Of a stretch of 64,000 nucleotides of DNA, positions 45,228 to 53,890 are shown piece after piece. Under the pieces are notes generated by a model. The model was not told where the DNA came from. It saw only the letters and a list, made by a program, of their open reading frames with translations, and did no database searches. Source of the DNA: Devosia sp. Root413D1 (GTDB lineage Bacteria > Pseudomonadota > Alphaproteobacteria > Rhizobiales > Devosiaceae); contig NZ_LMEA01000010.1 of assembly GCF_001425235.1 (NCBI RefSeq), positions 378,275-442,274 of the forward strand, written 5' to 3'. Position 1 is the first letter of the stretch, and the number at the start of each line of letters is the position of its first letter. Made by a program: the position numbers and the translations under genes.

Positions 45228-46115
45228 TCAGAGGCTGGCTTCGCGCGATTTGGCGTGTGCCGCCTTCTGCACGGCTTCCTGCACCTTTTCGAAGGCGCGG
45301 ACTTCGATCTGCCGGATGCGCTCGCGGCTGACATTGTATTCCTGCGCCAGCTCTTCGAGCGTCGCCGGCTCGTCGCGCAGGCGGCGGGCCTGGAAGATCG
45401 CCTTCTCGCGCTCGTTGAGGTCGCTCATCGCATTGGTGAGCAAGCCCATGCGCTCGGAGAATTCCTCGGTCTCACCGAGGGTGGTCTCCTGGCTCGGCGT
45501 ATCGTCGACCAACCAGTCCTGCCACTCCGAGGCGCCTTCGTCGGCGCGCATCGGTGCGTTGAGCGAAGCATCGCCCGAGAGGCGCTGGTTCATCGACACC
45601 ACGTCGCTTTCGGTGACGTGCAGCGTCGTCGCGATCTGCTTGATCTGGTCGGGGTGGAGGTTGCCGTCATCGAGGGCGGCGATCTGCCCCTTGATCTTGC
45701 GCAGGTTGAAGAACAGCCGCTTCTGCGCCGCGGTGGTGCCGATCTTCACCAGCGACCACGAGCGCAGCACGTATTCCTGAATGGCAGCGCGAATCCACCA
45801 CATCGCATAGGTCGCGAGGCGGAAGCCCTTTTCGGGCTCGAAGCGCTTCACCGCATGCATCAGGCCGACATTGCCTTCCGAGATGACCTCGGAGATAGGC
45901 AGGCCATAGCCGCGATATCCCATGGCGATCTTCGCCACGAGGCGCAGATGCGAGGTGATCAGCTTCTGGGCGGAACCGGGATCCTGATGCTCCTTGTAGC
46001 GCTTGGCGAGCATGTACTCCTCGTCAGGCTCAAGCATCGGAAACTTACGAATTTCCTGGAGGTAGCGGCTGAGTCCACCCTCAGCCGAAAGAATTGGCAG
46101 ATTGGTCTGGGCCAT
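45228..46115 (-). CDS. rpoH: RNA polymerase heat-shock sigma factor (sigma-32)
   Basis: This 295-residue sigma-70 family factor directs heat-shock transcription. Region 2 reads EGNVGLMHAVKRFEPEKGFRLATYAMWWIRAAIQEYV. It is followed by the RpoH box with AAQKRLFFNLRKIK. Region 4 has SDLNEREKAIFQARRL and the helix-turn-helix TLEELAQEYNVSRERIRQIE. The ATG at 46115 begins MAQTNLPILS, the usual RpoH N-terminus; the upstream in-frame extension is discarded. Alphaproteobacteria often hold two rpoH genes, and only one is seen here. Confidence 0.96.
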   Translation of the reverse strand: MAQTNLPILSAEGGLSRYLQEIRKFPMLEPDEEYMLAKRYKEHQDPGSAQKLITSHLRLVAKIAMGYRGYGLPISEVISEGNVGLMHAVKRFEPEKGFRLATYAMWWIRAAIQEYVLRSWSLVKIGTTAAQKRLFFNLRKIKGQIAALDDGNLHPDQIKQIATTLHVTESDVVSMNQRLSGDASLNAPMRADEGASEWQDWLVDDTPSQETTLGETEEFSERMGLLTNAMSDLNEREKAIFQARRLRDEPATLEELAQEYNVSRERIRQIEVRAFEKVQEAVQKAAHAKSREASL

Positions 46116-46301
46116 AATGCACCCTCGTCTTTCCCCCGTAGTCACGGGCAGATACGCAGCCGTGTCCAGTCCGGCACACGGCTGACTGTCAGAGATATAT
46201 AGGTCGAAAATCGGTCTTGATAAGACCCACCGACCCTGCATGAAAACGTTGGTAGACCCCGAAGGTTGCGTGAACCTTGCAGGTGGGCATTTGGCCTGCC
46301 A

Positions 46302-46362
46302 CTCCCCTCCGGCGCTCACCCTGGGGGGCACCGCTTGCCCCACCGAGTGGGGAGGTGAGGCA
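46302..46362. repeat. Partial GC-rich intergenic palindrome
   Basis: CTCACCCTGGGGGGCACCGC and TTGCCCCACCGAGTGGGGAGG fold on each other (GGGGCAAGCGG/GGTGCCCC and CCACTCC/GGGGAGG tracts) in the gap between rpoH and rluD. It resembles the other GC-rich repeats but is shorter. Confidence 0.5.
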
Positions 46363-46405
46363 GCGGGTCAACTCGTGCATACCGCCGCCGTCAGCCGCAA
46401 GCGCC

Positions 46406-47425
46406 TTACCGCGCAAACGCCCGGTCGAACGGCTGGATCGCTGCCTCGAGCGCCTCGAGATCAGGCGGCAGCGGCGCCTCGAACTGCATTTCCTCGCCGC
46501 TTGTCGGGTGTTCGAAGCCGAGTTCGGCGGCGTGTAATGCCTGCCGGCCCAGCGCCGCTACGGCCGCCTTGGCCTGGTCGGGCAGGCGGTTGACCTTGGT
46601 GGCAAAGCCCGGCCCGTAGACCATGTCGGCAACCAGCGGGTGGCCGATATGAGCCATGTGGACGCGGATCTGGTGGGTGCGGCCGGTCTCGAGCTCGCAG
46701 CGGATGCGGGTAATGTCCCAGCCCTCGTCGCCGAAGCGGGCCTCGACCCAGTAATGGGTGATGGCCTCGCGGCCATCCTGGCGCACCGCCTGCTTCAGCC
46801 GGTTGGCCGGGTCGCGGCCGAGCGGCGCCTCGACGGTGCCAGAGGCCTGCTGGGTGCGGCCCCAGCAATAAGCCATGTAGGCTCGGTGGAGGGGCCCCGT
46901 GCGGCCGTGATCGGCGAACTGCGCGGCGAGGTGGTTATGCGCCTGCTCGGTCTTGGCGGCGACCATGACGCCGGACGTATCCTTGTCGAGGCGGTGGACG
47001 ATCCCCGGGCGCTTTACCCCGCCAATGCCCTTGAGGCTGTCGCCGCAATGGTAGAGCAGCGCATTGACCAGGGTGCCGGTGTAGTTGCCGGGGGCAGGGT
47101 GGACCACCATGCCGACCGGCTTGTTGATGACGATCAGCTGGTCGTCTTCGTAGAGGATATCGAGCGGGATGTTCTCGGGGGTCGGCTCGGCCTCGATCGG
47201 CTCGGGGGCGACGAGCGTGACTTCTTCGCCATCGCGCAGCTTGTATTTGGGCTCTGTGACAGCTCGCCCATTGATCGCGACGCTTCCGGCCAGTATCAGG
47301 TCCTTGATCCGGTTGCGCGAGAAGACCGGTACGGCACGGGCGAGTGCGGCATCCAGCCGGCTGCCGGCGTCGGCGGCATCGACCAGCAACTGCCACTCCT
47401 GTTCCTCGCCGGAAATTTCCTGCAT
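46406..47425 (-). CDS. rluD: RluA family 23S rRNA pseudouridine synthase (RluD-like)
   Basis: The 339-residue enzyme has an N-terminal S4 RNA-binding domain (about 17-80, GSRLDAALARAVPVFSRNRIKDLI). The pseudouridine synthase domain has the catalytic aspartate motif HRLDKDTSGVMV and later RTHQIRVHMAHIGHPLVAD. RluD modifies helix 69 of 23S rRNA; RluC and other RluA members share these motifs, so exact target sites are inferred. Its ATG shares two bases with the ATG of the divergent DUF6476 gene. Confidence 0.92.
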   Translation of the reverse strand: MQEISGEEQEWQLLVDAADAGSRLDAALARAVPVFSRNRIKDLILAGSVAINGRAVTEPKYKLRDGEEVTLVAPEPIEAEPTPENIPLDILYEDDQLIVINKPVGMVVHPAPGNYTGTLVNALLYHCGDSLKGIGGVKRPGIVHRLDKDTSGVMVAAKTEQAHNHLAAQFADHGRTGPLHRAYMAYCWGRTQQASGTVEAPLGRDPANRLKQAVRQDGREAITHYWVEARFGDEGWDITRIRCELETGRTHQIRVHMAHIGHPLVADMVYGPGFATKVNRLPDQAKAAVAALGRQALHAAELGFEHPTSGEEMQFEAPLPPDLEALEAAIQPFDRAFAR

Positions 47426-47774
47426 GAGCGATCCTCAAGACAAACCCGAAACCACCCCGGAACTGACGCCGGAAGCCAAGGCCGTACTGGCCCGGGCGCG
47501 CAAGTCCTTCATGGTGTCGATGGGGCTACTGGTCGTGGGCCTTATCGCCATCGGCGGCGCACTTGTCTACCGCGCATCGCAGAGCGACAGCAAAGCCGGC
47601 AGCGACTACGTCATCGCCGCGCTGAAGATTCCGGCCGGTGGCGAAGTGGTTTCGGCGGTCGCGGCGGATGGCCGGGTGACCGTTACCTACAAGCTCGGGC
47701 CATTGACCAGCGTGCGCATTTTCGATGGTAAGTCGGGCGAGATGATCCGCGAAGTGCCTGTGGTCAGCGAGTAG
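47424..47774 (+). CDS. DUF6476-like small membrane-anchored protein
   Basis: The 116-residue protein has a charged N-terminus (MSDPQDKPETTPELTPEAK), one transmembrane helix at about 32-52 (VSMGLLVVGLIAIGGALVY) and a small beta-rich periplasmic domain (about 60-116, GRVTVTYKLGPLTSVRIFDG). Conserved proteins of this kind lie head to head with rluD in Hyphomicrobiales (DUF6476); no function is known. The ATG overlaps the divergent rluD ATG within the sequence CATG, so the two genes share no intergenic space and each promoter must lie in the other gene. Confidence 0.82.
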   Translation: MSDPQDKPETTPELTPEAKAVLARARKSFMVSMGLLVVGLIAIGGALVYRASQSDSKAGSDYVIAALKIPAGGEVVSAVAADGRVTVTYKLGPLTSVRIFDGKSGEMIREVPVVSE

Positions 47775-47881
47775 GTCGCTGCCCGAGGTCAGCGAGTAGG
47801 TCGGCGTACAGCGGAACGTGCAGTCGGCGTCCCTCCCCCGCAGGCGGGAGAGGGTGGCCGACTGATGGTGCGGCGTATTGG

Positions 47882-49066
47882 TCAGTTACCGTCCTGCAAC
47901 TCGCGCAGCGCCTTCAACCGGTCTGACACCGCCTGGCCTTCCGGCGCGCCGCCTTTCCTCGCCTTGGGGCCCTTGACCGGTGCGGCTTCGGCTTCCTCGG
48001 CGTCGACGAATTTCTGCATGCGGGAGGCGAGGCTCTCTTCCTCGTCGATCGGGCCGTTGCCTTCGAGCGCGTAGACCAGGCGACTGACGTCCGAGGCGAT
48101 GTCGTTGAGCCGTTCGCGCAGGTGCGACTGCTCGATGCGGTCGCTGTCCCAGTCGGCCATCACGGTGTCTTCGACGCTGGCCACCTTGGCGCGCAGCTTT
48201 TCCATTTCTTCTTCGAGGCCAAGCTTTTCGGCCAGCAGCATGTCGCGCTTTTCCTCGCCGTCGCCGACCAGTTTGGTAGTCTCGGCGAGGAGGGTGGAGA
48301 CGCGGCTTTCGGCGTCGGCGATGCGGGCTTCGGCCTCGGCGAGGTCGGACTGGGCGTCGCTCACCACGTCATCGCGTTTAGCGAGTTTTTCGCGGAGCTC
48401 CGTCGCCGCGGCCCGCGCTTCAGCGCCGCTCTTGTCGGAATTCTCGAGGCTTTCGATCAGCGTGCGGTTCTGCGTCTCGAGGAATTCCGAGCGCTTCTTT
48501 TCGATCTCGACGTATTGCAGCAACTCGTCGATATCGGTGTTGTAGTTGCCGCTCAGCGCCTTGCCATCAACGGCGAAAGCACGCGGGGCGCTGCCGCGCA
48601 GGGTTTCGCGGGCGGCGTCGAGTTGGCTGGATTTTTCGCCCAGCTCGCGGTCGCGCATGCGCAGTTTCTGGGCGAGATCGGCGCCGTCCTTTTCCAGTTC
48701 GAGGATGCGGCGGCGGGCTTCGGCTTCGCGCTCCTCGAGCTCGCGCACCACCTGCAGGTGGCTGTCGCGCTCGCCCTTGATGCCGCCGAGCTCGTTCTTC
48801 TTGCGATTGATGTCGCGGAGCTGGTCGGAGAGGCGACGGCGCAGTGCCTCGACGTTCATCTCGAGGCGCCTGGTGGACAAGGCGAATTCGGCACGCAGCT
48901 GGTCCTTGTCGGCGCGGAACTCGGCCATGGTCATCGGCGTCGCGGCTTCAATGCGCTTCTTGGTGAGGCGGACGGCGCGGCGCCAGACGGCGGGCATGAT
49001 GATCAACGCCAACAGCCCGGCCACGAGCAGGCCGAGCACGAAATACATGATGTTTTCTATGACCAT
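47882..49066 (-). CDS. Membrane-anchored coiled-coil protein of unknown function
   Basis: The 394-residue protein has an N-terminal transmembrane helix (about 5-26, NIMYFVLGLLVAGLLALIIM) and then long coiled-coil helices (about 45-170 and 190-350) rich in E, K, R and A with heptad spacing, for example RRLEMNVEALRRRLSDQLRD and ELEEREAEARRRILELEKDG. The end is charged and probably disordered. Similar proteins are common in Hyphomicrobiales without known roles; the layout suggests an envelope or division scaffold, which is speculation. Confidence 0.85.
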   Translation of the reverse strand: MVIENIMYFVLGLLVAGLLALIIMPAVWRRAVRLTKKRIEAATPMTMAEFRADKDQLRAEFALSTRRLEMNVEALRRRLSDQLRDINRKKNELGGIKGERDSHLQVVRELEEREAEARRRILELEKDGADLAQKLRMRDRELGEKSSQLDAARETLRGSAPRAFAVDGKALSGNYNTDIDELLQYVEIEKKRSEFLETQNRTLIESLENSDKSGAEARAAATELREKLAKRDDVVSDAQSDLAEAEARIADAESRVSTLLAETTKLVGDGEEKRDMLLAEKLGLEEEMEKLRAKVASVEDTVMADWDSDRIEQSHLRERLNDIASDVSRLVYALEGNGPIDEEESLASRMQKFVDAEEAEAAPVKGPKARKGGAPEGQAVSDRLKALRELQDGN

Positions 49067-49263
49067 AACTCAACTCCGCCACCGGCAACTGCCCGGTCCC
49101 GGGTGTTCGCGCCCGTTACGTTGGCAGCAATGGCCGCCCCCGGCTATCGCTGTCAGGCCGTAACCTTACCGGAAGACGGGCACGCGGTCACGATGCGCCG
49201 CTGCGATGAACAGCGGTTGAACGGATTCCGGACGGTTTTCGCGATCGCTGCGTGCCGGGCCGC

Positions 49264-49857
49264 TCAGAAGGGGTTCCAGGTCGGCTCCTGGGTGAACTTC
49301 AGGTAGCCGACATTGACACCGAGGCGCGCCCCGACACCGGAGCGGATCGGCACCATCACCACGTCGCCATACTTGATCACCGTCATGCCGAGCCCGCCGA
49401 TGACGTAGGCGGAGCCATCGACACCGGGGTAGCGGCCGTAGACGTCGGAGACGGAGTTCAGGTTGTAGACCAGCATCATCACCTTGGAACCGTCGCCGCC
49501 GAAGTCGAGGCCGACGGTCGGGCCCTGCCAGAACAGCGAATGCTCGCCCTGGTTGCGGGTGTACATGGTGCCTTCGCCGTAGCGGGCGCCGGCGAAGATG
49601 GCGCCGCCGGCTTCCTCGCCGAGGATATAGGCATTGGGCAGCCCGAACTGGCTGACGGCGCGCTCGACCAGCGAGGCGAGGCCCTGGGCGACGGAGCCGA
49701 AGAACTGGTGGCCGGTATCGACCAGTTCGTCGCCGGAGAAGGTGTCGGAGAGCGAACCTTGCTCCTGCGCCTGGCTGAAGGTCGGGGTCAGCACCAGCGT
49801 GGCCGCGGTCAGCGCGACGAAGGCGGCAAGAATGAGGTAGACCATGCGGTCGAGCAT
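49264..49857 (-). CDS. eipA: EipA/DUF1134 envelope protein
   Basis: The 197-residue protein has a signal peptide (YLILAAFVALTAATLVLTPTFSQA) and a DUF1134 domain (about 40-195). Diagnostic segments are TGHQFFGSVAQGLASLVE, GQHSLFWQGPTVGLDFGGDGSK-like strands with YNLNSVSDVYGRYPGVDGSAY, and the tail LNVGYLKFTQEPTWNPF. In Brucella the DUF1134 protein EipA supports cell-envelope integrity and its gene is controlled by CtrA, which matches the proximity of ctrA and chpT here. Start chosen at the first ATG, where the signal peptide begins. Confidence 0.9.
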   Translation of the reverse strand: MLDRMVYLILAAFVALTAATLVLTPTFSQAQEQGSLSDTFSGDELVDTGHQFFGSVAQGLASLVERAVSQFGLPNAYILGEEAGGAIFAGARYGEGTMYTRNQGEHSLFWQGPTVGLDFGGDGSKVMMLVYNLNSVSDVYGRYPGVDGSAYVIGGLGMTVIKYGDVVMVPIRSGVGARLGVNVGYLKFTQEPTWNPF

Positions 49858-49973
49858 GAGGGCACTCCGGAGGGGCTTAGTTCGAGCGGCAGGCCATTTA
49901 CGCGGTACTTACCATGACGACGCTAGGTTCGGCGCATCCGGCTTGCCTGAGGGTGTGCTCAAGCTAGGCGTTC

Positions 49974-50570
49974 ATGGCGGCAATGATGCGGCAAAAGCGT
50001 AAACAAAACTTAACCATAACCCGGCTTCTTGTAGCTCTGTGGCTGACCCTTGGGCTTCTACTTAGTGCCCCGGTAAGCGCTGCTGCACTGGTCACCGCCA
50101 TCGTCACCGACCCTCTGACCGGGGTGGCGCTCGAGGGCTATGATCCGGTGAGCTATTTCACCGAACCCGAGCCGATCCAGGGCGTCGCCGACTTCGAGTA
50201 CCAGTGGGGCGGGGTGCCGTGGTACTTCGCCTCGGCGGCGAACCGCGACGTGTTCATGCGCAACCCGGAGATCTACGCCCCGCAGTTCGGCGGGCACTGC
50301 GTCACCAGTCTCGCCCGGGGCTATCTCTCCGATGGCAAGCCGCGGCTCTACGTGATCTCGGGGATGAAGCTCTACCTGTTCTACTCGGTGGCCAACCGCG
50401 AGGCATTCTTCAAGAGCGAGGAGACCTCGCTGCTTGAAGCCAATAGCGGCTGGGGCAAGCTTTCGGGCACGCTGACCGGCGAAGAGGGCAGCGTCGCGGA
50501 TGCGGTGGGCAAGGCGGCGGACGTGGCGCCGGCTGAGACGGCGCTGACCGAGCCGGAAGCGTCGCATTGA
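49974..50570 (+). CDS. Exported YHS-domain protein
   Basis: The 198-residue protein has a basic start and hydrophobic signal (KRKQNLTITRLLVALWLTLGL, cleavage near SAA). A YHS domain follows (about 45-110): LEGYDPVSYFTEPEPIQGVADFEYQW and NRDVFMRNPEIYAPQFGGHCV. The YHS fold is often linked to metal binding. The C-terminal half (about 110-195) carries an LYVISGMKLYLFYSVANREAFF segment and a disordered Ala-rich tail. Function unknown; a copper or other metal role is possible. ATG codons at 49983 and 49986 are alternative starts. Confidence 0.85.
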   Translation: MAAMMRQKRKQNLTITRLLVALWLTLGLLLSAPVSAAALVTAIVTDPLTGVALEGYDPVSYFTEPEPIQGVADFEYQWGGVPWYFASAANRDVFMRNPEIYAPQFGGHCVTSLARGYLSDGKPRLYVISGMKLYLFYSVANREAFFKSEETSLLEANSGWGKLSGTLTGEEGSVADAVGKAADVAPAETALTEPEASH

Positions 50571-51046
50571 ACACGCCTCGCGGAGTGGTTTTTGAGGAAA
50601 CCAACCGGACAGCAATACTGGGTTGGGTCGTGGCTCCGGTAATTCCGATCTTTGCGTTCGCCGTATCGCTCCAGGGCGGTCCAGACGCCGCCGATCCCTC
50701 ATTCGGATGGGGGGTAGTGGTGCTCTGGGGCCTGGTGCTGTTCATCGAGACTGTCCTGCTTCGTCTGCCGATCACCACGGTCAGAGCATCGAGAGGCAAG
50801 CTCAGAGTTATCGACCGCCACCTCTGGGGCGAGCGAACGAAGGAGTGGGCCCTGAGCGATGTCGCGGCACCGAAACTGTCCAGCGTCGTGAACACAGAAG
50901 GCTCCCCTGCCTACCAGTGTACGCTGAAGCTGCCAGATGGTCGGCAGGTGCTACTTGCCTTCGGTGACGGCCCGAGGGTCAAGGATGCCTACGAGCAGCT
51001 GATTGCGGTGATGGCTGCCAACCAGGCAGAGCGCCGCACCCCCTAG
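50567..51046 (+). CDS. Membrane protein with PH-like C-terminal region, unknown function
   Basis: The 159-residue product has two hydrophobic segments (about 18-36 and 48-68) and a soluble beta-rich C-terminus (about 72-155, TTVRASRGKLRVIDRHLWGER, YQCTLKLPDGRQVLLAFGDGP) that resembles a small PH-like domain. The TTG start overlaps the stop of the YHS gene by three bases; ribosome-site support is weak (GGAAGC). It may be co-translated with the YHS gene. Not recognised as a named family. Confidence 0.65.
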   Translation: MNTPRGVVFEETNRTAILGWVVAPVIPIFAFAVSLQGGPDAADPSFGWGVVVLWGLVLFIETVLLRLPITTVRASRGKLRVIDRHLWGERTKEWALSDVAAPKLSSVVNTEGSPAYQCTLKLPDGRQVLLAFGDGPRVKDAYEQLIAVMAANQAERRTP

Positions 51047-51106
51047 GGTCTGCGGGCCCTTGCGGTTAGGCTACGCCAAAATGATTCGACGGCAAGGACC
51101 CATAGA

Positions 51107-51781
51107 ATGGCGGATTTCATCGAGCTCAAGGCGACCGACCTCGCGGCGATGCTGTGTTCTCGGGTCTGCCATGACCTGATCAACCCCGTAGGGGCGATCG
51201 GCAATGGGCTCGAAGTGCTGGCCGACCCGACGCAGACCGCGATGGCCGACGGGGCGCAGGAACTGATCGCCAACGCGGCCAAGCAGGCGCGGGCGAAGCT
51301 CGAATTCGCGCGACTGGCCTATGGCGCCTCGTCGACGGCGGGCACCGATTTCGACACACGCGAGTGCGAGCGGGTGGCGCGGGTATATTTCGAGATCGAA
51401 AAGGCCGACCTCGACTGGCAGGTGCCGCTGATCCTGCTCCCCAAGCACAAGGCCAAGCTGTTCATGAACATGCTGCTGATCGCCGCCATGGCGGTGCCGC
51501 GCGGCGGCGTGGTGACGGCGAGGATCGAAGGCGCCGCGGGCGCCGAGGTGTTCACCCTGACCTCGAAATCGGATCCCGAGAAGCGGCAGAAGACGCTGAT
51601 GCCGTCGGGTGCCGAAGGGCTGCTGTCCGGTTCGCCCGAGGGCGGGGTCGATGCCCGCGGCATCCAGCCATTCTACACCGGCATCCTGGCGCGGATGACC
51701 GACATGGAGCTGAAGATCGGCATCGAGAACGATGTGTTCGAGTTCTCGGCCACGCCCAAGGCAGTCGCGGCCGCCGCCTGA
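51107..51781 (+). CDS. chpT: Histidine phosphotransferase ChpT
   Basis: This 224-residue dimeric phosphotransferase relays phosphate from the hybrid kinase CckA to CtrA and CpdR. The phospho-accepting helix reads SRVCHDLINPVGAIGNGLE, with His22 as the predicted site, followed by a degenerate histidine-kinase ATPase-like domain (about 85-215, FMNMLLIAAMAVPRGGVV). Family length matches. ctrA is 7 kb away on the same side of the window. A GATTC (GANTC, CcrM target) lies 23 bases before the start, which fits cell-cycle control. Confidence 0.93.
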   Translation: MADFIELKATDLAAMLCSRVCHDLINPVGAIGNGLEVLADPTQTAMADGAQELIANAAKQARAKLEFARLAYGASSTAGTDFDTRECERVARVYFEIEKADLDWQVPLILLPKHKAKLFMNMLLIAAMAVPRGGVVTARIEGAAGAEVFTLTSKSDPEKRQKTLMPSGAEGLLSGSPEGGVDARGIQPFYTGILARMTDMELKIGIENDVFEFSATPKAVAAAA

Positions 51782-51784
51782 CGA

Positions 51785-52882
51785 TCATTTCGGGTCCGGC
51801 AGTGGTCGGGCTCCTGTCAGCATCAACCCCAGTTCGGCCTGCCGGCGCGTGCCGGTCTTGGCCAACACGGCCTTGAGCTGGCTGCGCACCGTCTCGCGTG
51901 ACAGGGCAAGCGCAGCGGCGAGGTGCTGGACATCCAGGCCCGAGGCAATGCCGCGGGCCACCTTGGCTTCGGCCGGAGTCAGGTCGAACAGCCCCATCAG
52001 CACCTGGGTCAGCGGTGCGGCGGGTGCCGCGACCGGTGTCACCACGATCACCCCTTCGGCCGCAACGAAGATATCGCCGCCGGCGCGCCGCACCGGTAAC
52101 AGGTGGACGACCAGCGCCGGAGCGTCGGGGGCGGCGCGCACGGGGATCGAGCGGATGGCAGGTTCGGCCTCCGAGGCGATGGAGGCCATCGCCGCCTGGG
52201 CCAGCCGATCGACTTCCGGATCGGCGAAGGCGAGACGACCGAAGGCCGCGAACTGCACGCGCGGCGCCAGCGCCTCGAACAGATCGTTGGTGGCGAGCAG
52301 CCGACCCGAGCGGCCCCATACGGCACAGGGTAGCCCCACCATCTGCATGGCCGCGGCCTGATTGGCCGCAGCGCGCCGGCCGAGCCGGTGCGACAGCAGC
52401 GCGGCGCGGGCGAGGTGCGGGCGGACGCGATCGAGCAGCGCCATGGCCTCGCGACTGAACCGGCCGGCGCCGGCCCGGGTGGCGAGGTCGAAGACCAGCA
52501 GGTCGCCGCTCGGCACCGGGATGACCGTGCCGGCAGTCCATTCCAGCCCATGCGGGCGGAGGAAGCGGAGATAGAGCGGATCGGTGGCCAGTTCCGCCTC
52601 GGAACAGAGCTCAAGATCGGATGAGAACGCCATCGGATAATCGCGCAGCGAGCGTTCCAGCCGGACGTTCTCTACGGCGTTGCCGTGCTCCCAGTAATCC
52701 TGATAGGCGGCCTCGTAGGTATCGGTCGCGATGTAGCCGGCGAGGCCGGACGCATCCATGCAGGTCAATGCCCCGGCATGAGCCCCGGCCATACCGCACA
52801 GCTGCAACAGCACGGTGGACCAAAGCTCGGGCACGGCTGCCGCCTCATAGATCAGATCGATCAATTCGGCGGGGGCATTCAT
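51785..52882 (-). CDS. LuxR family transcriptional regulator
   Basis: The 365-residue protein has a large N-terminal sensing region (about 1-290), with no obvious named domain apart from PAS-like stretches, and a C-terminal LuxR/GerE helix-turn-helix (about 300-360: LTPAEAKVARGIASGLDVQH, LSRETVRSQLKAVLAKTGTRRQAEL). ATG 52882 (MNAPAELIDL) was selected; upstream in-frame starts at 52942 and 53020 would add residues translated from the operator-like repeats. Its stop lies three bases from the convergent chpT stop. The ligand is unknown. Confidence 0.88.
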   Translation of the reverse strand: MNAPAELIDLIYEAAAVPELWSTVLLQLCGMAGAHAGALTCMDASGLAGYIATDTYEAAYQDYWEHGNAVENVRLERSLRDYPMAFSSDLELCSEAELATDPLYLRFLRPHGLEWTAGTVIPVPSGDLLVFDLATRAGAGRFSREAMALLDRVRPHLARAALLSHRLGRRAAANQAAAMQMVGLPCAVWGRSGRLLATNDLFEALAPRVQFAAFGRLAFADPEVDRLAQAAMASIASEAEPAIRSIPVRAAPDAPALVVHLLPVRRAGGDIFVAAEGVIVVTPVAAPAAPLTQVLMGLFDLTPAEAKVARGIASGLDVQHLAAALALSRETVRSQLKAVLAKTGTRRQAELGLMLTGARPLPDPK

Positions 52883-52962
52883 GGCGCGTCCGGCGCGCGG
52901 CGTCGCCACACCATCGGTTGGGATGCGGGTGCGGCGTCGCATAGAAATACTTGGCGACGGCT

Positions 52963-52998
52963 CTGTAATCGATTTCACTGTCCCTGTAATCGATTTCA
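52963..52998. promoter_or_regulatory. Tandem 15-bp direct repeat upstream of the LuxR gene
   Basis: CTGTAATCGATTTCA occurs at 52963-52977 and again at 52984-52998, identical over 15 bases with a 21-base period (two helical turns). Each copy contains the palindrome AATCGATT. The pair sits 81-116 bases upstream of the LuxR start. This is the pattern of a two-site operator on one DNA face, likely for the LuxR product itself or a partner. Confidence 0.7.
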
Positions 52999-53266
52999 AG
53001 GTGGAGCCGCTATCATGCACTCTGAGTCCTTGTCAGCCAAAACGCGTAGTCATTCGTCAGGTCGCTTCAGTATGACCTGCAGAAATTATCGACGTAAATT
53101 GGATTTGAATATGAGTCGCTGGAGAGAAATACGGCCACAAGCGCGGCGATAGCGAATGATGTCTTTATAGCACGGCTGTTTTCGGCCGGTAATACCCCAA
53201 TCGGGTGATGCGCTGTTGCCGTTTATCGGTGATCGTCTGATGGCGGCACTCGCAGGGAATGGACTG
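52999..53266. other. Intergenic region between LuxR gene and ClpP-like gene
   Basis: About 270 bases, more AT-rich than its surroundings, hold the divergent promoters. Beyond the tandem repeat at the left edge I see no ORF with a ribosome site and no strong terminator. Confidence 0.5.
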
Positions 53267-53890
53267 ATGCGCAACAGGTGGGATCGTTGCCGTGCGCTGC
53301 TGCTTGCCGGTCTTGCGGCGCTTGGCGCGGGCAGTGTCGCTGGAGCAGGTGCGGCCGAATACAGCTATCGGACGAACGAGCGCGACGAGGTGGTGATGCG
53401 GCTTGCGGGGCGGATCACCGCCATGGATGGTGCGATCTTCCTCGCCGAAGTGCGTGAGCACGAGCCGCGGATCATCGAACTGGAGGGGCCCGGCGGCGAC
53501 ATGCTGAGCGCCGTGCGGATCGGCGTGATCATCCATGAGCGTTACCTCAGGACCCACGCCGTGGGCACCTGTCTTTCGGCCTGCGCCTATATCTGGATCT
53601 CAGGCCTGAAGATGATCGCCGACGAAGGCGTCGAGATTTCCAACCACCTGCCGGTGGCGATCCAGGGCGCCAGCGTCGGCCGGCCGGATGACAAGACCAT
53701 CGCGATTTTCGGCTGGTACCTGGGCAAGCTCAATATCAGCGTCGAGATGATGTCGGCCTTCCTCGATGAGGCGATGGGCCCCGGGGTCGACGGGAACGGC
53801 TATTTCGACATGCTGGCCTTTGCCAGATACTGGAATGCGCCGATCGAGATGCGCGTGCCGGCTCCGACCTACGCCGCGATCGAGCCCTGA
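53267..53890 (+). CDS. Exported ClpP/crotonase-fold protein (COG3904-like)
   Basis: The 207-residue protein has a signal peptide (RCRALLLAGLAALGAGSVAG). Its fold resembles periplasmic ClpP-class proteins: EGPGGDMLSAVRIGVIIHER follows a beta strand, and GTCLSACAYIWISG carries the serine at the position of the ClpP nucleophile, between two cysteines. ATG 53267 was chosen for AGGGA upstream and for the signal peptide; an ATG at 53240 lacks a ribosome site. Whether it is an active protease is unknown. It sits alone between two regulator genes. Confidence 0.8.
   Translation: MRNRWDRCRALLLAGLAALGAGSVAGAGAAEYSYRTNERDEVVMRLAGRITAMDGAIFLAEVREHEPRIIELEGPGGDMLSAVRIGVIIHERYLRTHAVGTCLSACAYIWISGLKMIADEGVEISNHLPVAIQGASVGRPDDKTIAIFGWYLGKLNISVEMMSAFLDEAMGPGVDGNGYFDMLAFARYWNAPIEMRVPAPTYAAIEP

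Noticed and set aside
50010-50020. TTAACCATAAC, matching a CtrA half-site
   Set aside because: It lies inside the signal-peptide coding part of the YHS gene, downstream of all plausible starts, so it is probably chance.
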